The notes beneath the pieces were generated by a model. It was given only the letters and a program-made list of their open reading frames with translations. It had not been told where the DNA came from and ran no database searches. The translations under genes and the position numbers were made by a program. Positions 57,647 through 64,000 of a stretch of 64,000 nt of DNA are shown piece after piece; the first letter of the stretch is position 1, and each line of letters opens with the position of its first letter. The stretch covers positions 28,525,001 through 28,589,000 of the forward strand of contig NC_091972.1 of NCBI RefSeq assembly GCF_036711975.1, given 5' to 3'. This DNA is from Onthophagus taurus. Lineage: Eukaryota; Arthropoda; Insecta; Coleoptera; Scarabaeidae.

Positions 57647-58139
57647 TGTGAATTAACTTGCCACAATTCCGCCCGCTTAAAAATTCGAATAACTACTATC
57701 CACACACCGTACAACGAATAATCAAACTGAGAAGAAATTTGACTCCTAAAGTAAACATTAGTTGGGTTCCTTGGGCGGTCCCAGGCGCCACAACACCAGT
57801 TAAAGGTAAAGCTTTTATTTTTGTTTCGTAATATCTTTATTTATTTAGACACGATAGAACACATGCATATCGCAAAATTTATGGCAGTCGGAATACGGTT
57901 CAAAGCCGGTGGCGGCAGCGTGCTTCGGATAGACAAAGCGAAGCAAAGTAAACAAAGTGAAGACGATGACCGTCAACCGATAACGCCAATAGTGGTTTTT
58001 AAAAACAATTCTTGGTATTATATAATGAATAATTAGTAGTGAATACAATATTTTCAATAAAAAGAATTGTTTTATACTTTTTAATTCATTTTGAAAATAT
58101 TATTAAAACGTGTTCTTTTAAAAAGTTTTTTTTTATTTA

Positions 58140-58301
58140 CCGTAGTTTCTCGAATCTTATCCGCACCTCGATTTTAAAAATGTACTTTTGGTAAAAAAAG
58201 TTGGTTTATCAATGTAATCCACATCCGATTGTAATCCACATTTGATTTTAGAGCATATAAAATTTGTAAAAAGGGTGCGGATTAGATTCGAGAAAATACG
58301 G
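58140..58301. mobile_element. 162-bp MITE (TA target) inside the hAT element
   Basis: Ends CCGTAGTTTCTCGAATCTTA and inverse (CCGTATTTTCTCGAATCTAA), flanked by TA (58138-58139, 58302-58303). Confidence 0.85.
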
Positions 58302-58554
58302 TATATTTTTATTAGGTTTTCAAGTCCGCACGTAGAAATATTTACCTGCGAGACTCTCGTACGAGACGCAAGACTTCATGCACGAGACTCGAGACGAGAC
58401 CAATGAAAGTCTCGTCTTGTCTCGTCCGAGTTAGTCCGAGTATCGTCTCGAGTCTCATCTCGAAAACGAGGCGAGACCATGCGAGACTCTCGAAAACGAG
58501 ACTCTCGTGCGAACCACTAATGAAAACATGAGAAATATGCTGTTCTTACTACTT

Positions 58555-61197
58555 CAGGTTGGGTACACTTCACCAATCTTCGCACCATAAAAACTGCACT
58601 CGCGAGTCTTCTACAAAGGGCACTCACATGGTCATCCCAGGTGATTATTTATTTTTATCTGGTGGGCGCTGGTTAACAACAAAATCTCGGTTTTACGTTT
58701 CCATAAACTTTATTATTAATTACACTTAAACTATACATATAAATTGCGATTAGTTATATAGGGAGCCTTGCTCCGCGTGTATTGAAGGGGTACTGTTTCG
58801 GTGGGTGTTAAATCGAAGACTGAATAACTGATACGAGTTGAGCTCGCAGGCTCCTTCTTTATTTTAGGTCATAACTAAAAACCCTTACCTAAACACCGAA
58901 ATATACACCCCAACGCATTCCCACACTTCACTCGACCCAATAAATAATGCGATAAAAAACCCTAATCTTGCGACTCGAGACACTTCAAATCTAGACTAAA
59001 CAAATGAGGCGATACAAATAAATCCAATATAAATGAACTAATATAATATAAACCTATCAAATCTAATATAAATTAACCAATATAATATAAAATCTAACAC
59101 CAGGTGAGACGATTGTTCAACTTCAAGCCAAGAAAGTTCACCACGTTATCGTTTCCTTTCGTGAGAAAGTTAATTTTTTGATTCTTTTTTTCATTGAGGA
59201 TGAGCTTGCTCGCTCGCAACCAATCAGACGCGTCTTCTAAGACATCGTTAGTTCTCAATTGTGTTTCTTCTCTCGTTTTCCCTTTTACTACGAACGACGT
59301 ATCATCCGCATATAGATACGTTTCTGAGTTTTTTATGTTTCGAGGAAGATCGTTCATATACAGTATAAATAAGATCGGTCCCAGGATTGATCCTTGGGGT
59401 ACACCGTATCTATTGTTTTTCACATCGGATATTGAACCATTCCAAGCGACATATTGTGTTCTGTTACTCAGATACGATTTCATTAGACTTAGTGTTGATC
59501 CCCGTATGCCGTAAAAGCTTATCCAATAATAGATTATGGTCCACCGTATCAAAAGCTTTGGTGAGGTCGCAACAGGTCATTTCCACGCTTTCTCGATTGT
59601 CATGAGCTTCCGTGACATCGCGTATCATTCGGGTAACAGCTGTGATCGTCGATCTTCCGGTCCTGTAACCATGTTGGCTATCGTCAAATATTTTATTTTT
59701 TTGCAAGTAGCTGATTAGTCGGCGTTTTATTACTTCTTCGAAGATTTTCGAAAACACTGGAAGGAGGGCAATCGGTCTGTAATGTGAGCAATCGTTGTCA
59801 TCTCTTTTTTTGTAGATTGGAACGATCCTGGCCTGTTTCATCCTTTCGGGAAAAACTCCCTCTTCAATACATATGTTTAAAACCATACAAAACGGTTCAG
59901 AGATTTCACTCGCAACTTTCCTTACAACAGCTGTTGAATGTCCATAGACATCTTCGCTCTTTTTGGGTTTTAAATGGTTAATTATATTTGTTATCTCGTC
60001 TTTGGAACAGGGATTAAAGTAAAGACTTTTTGAAAAAATTCTTGCTGTATTCTTTACGTAAACGTTGGAACTCGTCGTTGTCGGATTCAAACCCTTTACC
60101 AGTTTTTCAACTTCTTCAGCGTAGTAGTTACTAAAGTTTTGTGCAGTTAAATTCGTTCCTACTTCTTTTTGTGCATGATGATAGGATCGTTCCTTATTAA
60201 TAACCTCCCACATCTTTTTTTGTTTATTATCGGCCATTAAAATGTTTCTCGTGTAATGTTTTTTCTTTTCGCTCTCTAAGAGATCAAAGTACTTTTGTTT
60301 ACATTGAGCATATTTGTCATAGGATTCTCTGGACAAATATGCTAGTTACAGAGGCCAGCCACCCCAAAAGATCTAGTGTGTCCTTTTGATTTCTAGTCTC
60401 CTTAGACATATAAATTGTTTTAAATTTAGTATTCCGTTTTTTATTATAGGCAAACGGGAAACAATCATCGAAGACTGCACAGAATATATTATGAAAAACA
60501 TCATACAACTCACCTGCGTTCTCGGATTTTTGGAGAGGCTGCCAATCCACTGTGGAAAGAGCGATTTTAAAAAAGTGAGTGTTCTCATCGTTATAAATTC
60601 TTTTTTTAATTTTTTGTGTTTTTTCCTTTTTTAGGTCTTTGTTGGTTATCATCAGTATTTGTCCGTAGTGGTCACCGATGTGAAGCTGCATCGTGGTGTT
60701 TCTTTGACAATTGTTATTTAGGTTACAAAATATATTATCAATACAACTACTAGTTTTTCTATTCACTCTAGAGGGTGAGTCAAACGTTTGTTGCAGTCCA
60801 AATTCCCTCATCAATTCTAATAGGTCGGCTGTATTGACACTTTCATGCGGAAATTTATATTCAAGTCTCCTGATACTATAAGTTTATAGTTTGGATAATT
60901 TTCATCAATGTGAGTTAGGATCTCGTTTAAGGCACTTAGATAGGTATTTATGTCGCCGTCAGGAGACCTATAGATGGACAGGATTATCATCTTCCTGCCT
61001 GTTAATTCAACTGCTGACGCCTCAATGTGCTGTTCAATACTTTTAACATACCTCAATTCCTTGTATTTTATACCGGTTCTCAGCAGAATATTTGATTTAT
61101 CCTCTATCAAAGTATGTAAAAGAAACATATGCATCCCATTTAAAATAACAATGTTGGTTGCCATAGCAACGAAACAAAAAACAATACGAACAAGCAA
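58555..61197 (-). pseudogene. LINE endonuclease and reverse transcriptase, frameshifted
   Basis: Minus. 61197-60817: endonuclease (IILSIYRSPDGDINTYLSAL, IVSGDLNINF), frameshift, then 60814-60317 (SPSRVNRKTSSCIDNIFC, MQLHIGDHYGQIL). Reverse transcriptase 60336-59464 (HYRPIALLPVFSKIFEEVI, EMTCCDLTKAFDTVDHNLLL) with a further frame change near 59510, then 59552-59094 (NRYGVPQGSILGPILFILYM, TYLYADDTSFV catalytic). It stops at the solo LTR; the next codons (TWDDHVSALCRRLASAVFM) lie beyond it at 58650-58560. Confidence 0.88.
58642..59099. mobile_element. Solo LTR, 458 bp
   Basis: TG...CA ends and a 5-bp duplication CCAGG on both sides (58637-58641 and 59100-59104). The host LINE frame continues on both sides. 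The retrotransposon superfamily is unknown; sequence is unlike the BEL LTR at 433. Confidence 0.8.
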
Positions 61198-61200
61198 ATA

Positions 61201-61757
61201 TCGCCAAAAAATGCACCACTATTAATAAAGAATCTTATATTTGAAATATTTTACTTTAAAACCACAAATGGCGAAGTTATTGGCTATATTCCACACATTT
61301 GACACACCTGTACATCGAATTTGGAGTTTCTATCTTGAAATTTAGACGTCAAAAAAGCCTATACCACAACCGATCTGACACCAGTTATTTATCGATATTT
61401 AAGATTTCTTGACAAATTGTTTATTATAGATTGGAGTTTTCTGGTTGGTTGGGTTTATTATAAATTATTTAAATTAATATAAATCTCCAAGAAAATTTGA
61501 TACGTTTTAGATCACAAGGCGAAGAAGAAACCCGAGATAAAACGTAGAATTGTGAATTTTTTTTTAAATAATTAGGGGTGAAGTTATTTCATTAATAAAT
61601 TAGTAATCCAATCAGTTTTTTCTACTTGATGTGGATTTTCTTATACCCTTTTTTCTCCCTGATAAAAAATTCCATTGATTGTAACTCAATTCTCATTATT
61701 CAATTTTTAATATGATCATACGTGGACGTTTGATGTTTCAGTTCAGTTGCTTACAGA
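61201..61757. other. Upstream of the odorant receptor, no gene seen
   Basis: AT-rich; should hold the receptor promoter. No TATA box assigned. Confidence 0.35.
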
Positions 61758-63272
61758 ATGTCGCAAACACTCGGTTTTTATCTTATAGAAAAATATTTTC
61801 GACTATATTACAGTTGGCCTATTTCGCAAGGAGTACGAGGTTTTGCACCAACAATTCTAATTGGTGTAAATCTGATTTGGAATTGTTATCCATTTCTACA
61901 AGAAATTATAAGTAAGTTTTCTAACATTACAGATTAAAGATTAATAAAAATAAGAGATTTATAATCATTTTAGAATGCAAGGAAAATTTTAAAATATTGT
62001 TGTTTCACATCGAATTTCTTATGATGGCCGCACTACTTTTATCTGTTAATATTCAATTATGGCGAAATCGACATCGTATGATGGAAATAATTGATTTATT
62101 AAGCGATTTTAGTGGTTTCAGTATTTCGAAAAGAGTTGAAATCATTGACAATAACATTCGTATCGCATTAAAAATGATTCATTATGGAGGATTTCTTATT
62201 GCGCATTTTGTTACATATTGTATTTTGTTTGAGAGTAATTGTGTTAATTTCAAAAATACTAAATATTGTGAAGTAATTGAATACTATGCTCCGACTCAAT
62301 TGAAACATTGGGAACTAACTTTAATACTGTTATTTCAAGCATATTCTATAAAAGTTGCCATGAATATCATGTTACTTGCGTTGATTATATATATGTATTC
62401 GTTAAAATTATTGGTTATTCGCATAGAAAATATTAAAGAGATGATTGATAATATAAAATTTACAAAAAATAAGAAACGAAATTTTATAACTTTGCAGGCT
62501 GTTGTAATGAATCAACAACAAATATTCAAGTATTTGAATCTAATATGTTTTAAATGTTTAGGATATAAGTACATTGTTTTAGAATGTTTCACTTCGCTAA
62601 GGATTTCTACACCAGTTTCATTTTACCAACAAAAATATTTATTTTCATTTCTTTGACCGCAGGTACTACTGAATTTATGCTTGTAAGTTTTTATTTCATA
62701 TATTCAATATAATTCATTCTAATTCTACAATAAGTTAACTTAATATTCTATTTTTAGGGAAAAGATGTAAAGAGTTTTTGTACTATCATACTGAACATCT
62801 TAAGCCTATTTGTATACCATACATTTGGACAGCGCTTAACTAACGCGGTATGAATATCTTATTTTATCTATTCGTTATAATTTGTAATATTTTTTTTAAA
62901 TAGGCCGGTATTGTGGCAGAAGCTGTTTATAACATGAATTGGTACGAAGCTGATATATCAATACGTAAAGACATTTTGATCTTACTTTGCATTAGTCAAA
63001 AAGAACTAAAAGTGGAATTACCGATAGTTCGTGATTTATCGCATGCAGCGGCTGCAAATGTATAAGTAATTCAATTATAACAATGTAATAATAATTAAAT
63101 TGTACATATTTTTTAAGGAATATAGGAATGTATATCTTTTCTTCAGCTGGATATTAACAGTTATGAAACAAAGAAATTTTTGATGCGTGTTTGCGATAAA
63201 ATGAAATTAAACACAAATCAAACACTTTTAAATGTATTAACTATTCGTCGTTATTTAATTAAATTATTTTAA
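61758..63272 (+). CDS. Insect odorant receptor (7tm_6 family), six exons
   Basis: Exons 61758-61911, 61974-62529, 62583-62682, 62758-62847, 62904-63059 and 63147-63272 have GT-AG borders and matching phases, giving 393 residues, the normal length for an insect Or. The start MSQTLGFYLIEKYF is followed by a short N-terminus and several hydrophobic segments. The receptor signature is in exons 4-5: SLFVYHTFGQRLTNA, AVYNMNWYEADISIRKDILI and QKELKVELPIVRDLS. Ors form cation channels with Orco in olfactory neurons. The last exon begins LDINSYET but lacks the usual Tyr/Ser-rich ending, so the C-terminus may be atypical or the last exon miscalled. The gene has no paralogue in the window. Confidence 0.85.
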
Positions 63273-63863
63273 TATATATGTATGAATAAAACCATCGAAC
63301 GTTGACAACAATTTGTTCTATAAATAATCCCTTGTTGTCTTTTCCAATTTCACTTACATTATTCGTTTAGCGACATCGTTCTCCCACCTTTTCCTTGGCT
63401 TTCCTATTGTGCGTTTTCCTTACATTTTACTATTTATTTGTTCTTCTTGGTAGACTATTTTCACACATCCTTACTACATGGCCTGCCTGGTAGTTCTCTT
63501 AGTTCTCGGTATATTAATAATAATAATATAGTAATAATAATAATAATGTTTATTGATGATGAGCACAATAGTAATCAACATGGTACAATTCAAAACCAAA
63601 AAAAATTAACCTTATTATATAGAGTTTTACAATATACTCAACAAGCACACCATCAAAAAGGGTTGAGTCAATGCAGTCCAAATGGACTGTTATTGTTTTT
63701 CATCAACATTTAAAAAAAAACAAAACGAGAGAAAAAAAAATGCATTATAATAAAACGGAAACAAAAACAAAATAATAAAATAAAATTTAAATTTAAAAAT
63801 TATATGAAACAAAATTCAAAAATTAAATCAAGAAAAGATGTAGTAAATACGATTAATAATATA
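63273..63863. other. 3' flank with LINE-like remnant
   Basis: 63360-63480 resembles a degraded retrotransposon piece. 63515-63550 is a TAATAA microsatellite, such as LINE tails leave. No intact gene. Confidence 0.35.
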
Positions 63864-64000
63864 CAGGGTGTTCCGGTGACTCGGGGCATAAAATTAACCT
63901 CATATACTAGAGCAAAAATGATGACGATTCATGAAAAAAAATTATTACAAAAGTCTTCAAATGGCCAAGATATGGGCCATCAAAGTTCAGAAATTTTGAC
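63864..64000. mobile_element. Left end of a TA-flanked element, cut by the window edge
   Basis: CAGGGTGTTCCGGTGACTCG follows TA at 63862-63863, typical of insect mariner-type MITE ends. The right end lies outside. Confidence 0.5.

Larger units (their letters stand above)
54518..58519. mobile_element. hAT transposon, 4.0 kb, with GTCTCG-rich ends
   Basis: Ends TAGTGATTCGCATGAGA (54518) and, inverse at 58519, TAGTGGTTCGCACGAGA, typical of hAT TIRs. About 150 bp at each end is packed with GTCTCGTCTCG-type repeats (54530-54680, 58340-58515). The transposase is on the minus strand. No 8-bp target duplication was found. Confidence 0.85.
58545..61200 (-). mobile_element. LINE (CR1/jockey-like) with endonuclease and reverse transcriptase
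   Basis: Minus strand from about 61200 (5' side) to about 58545, interrupted by a solo LTR at 58642-59099. Sequence before and after the LTR joins in a reverse transcriptase context. Confidence 0.85.

Noticed and set aside
54510..58527. 8-bp target duplication for the 4 kb hAT element
   Set aside because: The 8 bases on the left and right do not match; the flanks also belong to different elements, so one side was probably deleted.
1..64000. tRNA or rRNA genes
   Set aside because: No T-arm GGTTCGAATCC-type motif with a matching acceptor stem, and no rRNA signature, was noticed by eye; a tRNAscan run would be decisive.

Overview
This is nuclear DNA of an insect, plausibly a beetle (inference). 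The window is AT-rich, has spliced genes with GT-AG introns, carries an insect-type odorant receptor, and is filled with insect transposon families (BEL/Pao, Penelope-like, piggyBac, hAT, Tc1/mariner, several LINEs). Most of it is nested transposable-element (TE) debris around a few host genes.

Host genes, left to right: the 5' exons of an XRCC4-like DNA repair gene (minus, 6887-7451); a zinc transporter SLC30A7/ZnT7 orthologue (minus, three coding exons, 18382-26257, with a 6.8 kb TE-filled intron); ribosomal protein S25 (plus, 27001-29541), divergent from ZnT7 across about 0.7 kb, with a structurally intact Tc1 transposon in intron 1 and a box C/D snoRNA candidate in each intron, both matching the 18S rRNA A99 site; and a six-exon odorant receptor (plus, 61758-63272). 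I do not recognise three orphan exon candidates (10745-10927, 17079-17281, 29889-30049).

TE layers. 225-6340: an inverted-repeat element split by a BEL/Pao retrotransposon with near-identical LTRs. 7932-10431: a 2.5 kb mariner-type element with a broken transposase. 11447-16600: an R1-like LINE, itself carrying a long-TIR element, inserted in a dead hAT gene. 19106-25591 (ZnT7 intron): pogo-like ends enclosing a CTAG-rich tandem repeat, a TTAA-flanked element, a mariner-type element and a piggyBac element. 31283-34275: a DDE transposase interrupted by a LINE. 34890-38779: a LINE interrupted by a hAT element with a perfect 8-bp target duplication. 39968-43396: duplicated segments and a jockey-type LINE. 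54518-58519: a 4 kb hAT element. 58545-61200: a LINE with a solo-LTR insertion.

The least explained locus is 43788-53546. Three intact exons encode a 664-residue protein of a poorly characterised arthropod/cnidarian family (probably the one named DUF7869) with DDE-like acidic motifs. Its 7.7 kb first intron holds a Penelope-like retroelement with GIY-YIG endonuclease and inverted flanks, LINE pieces, and a ~172-bp tandem array that starts inside a mariner transposase fragment.
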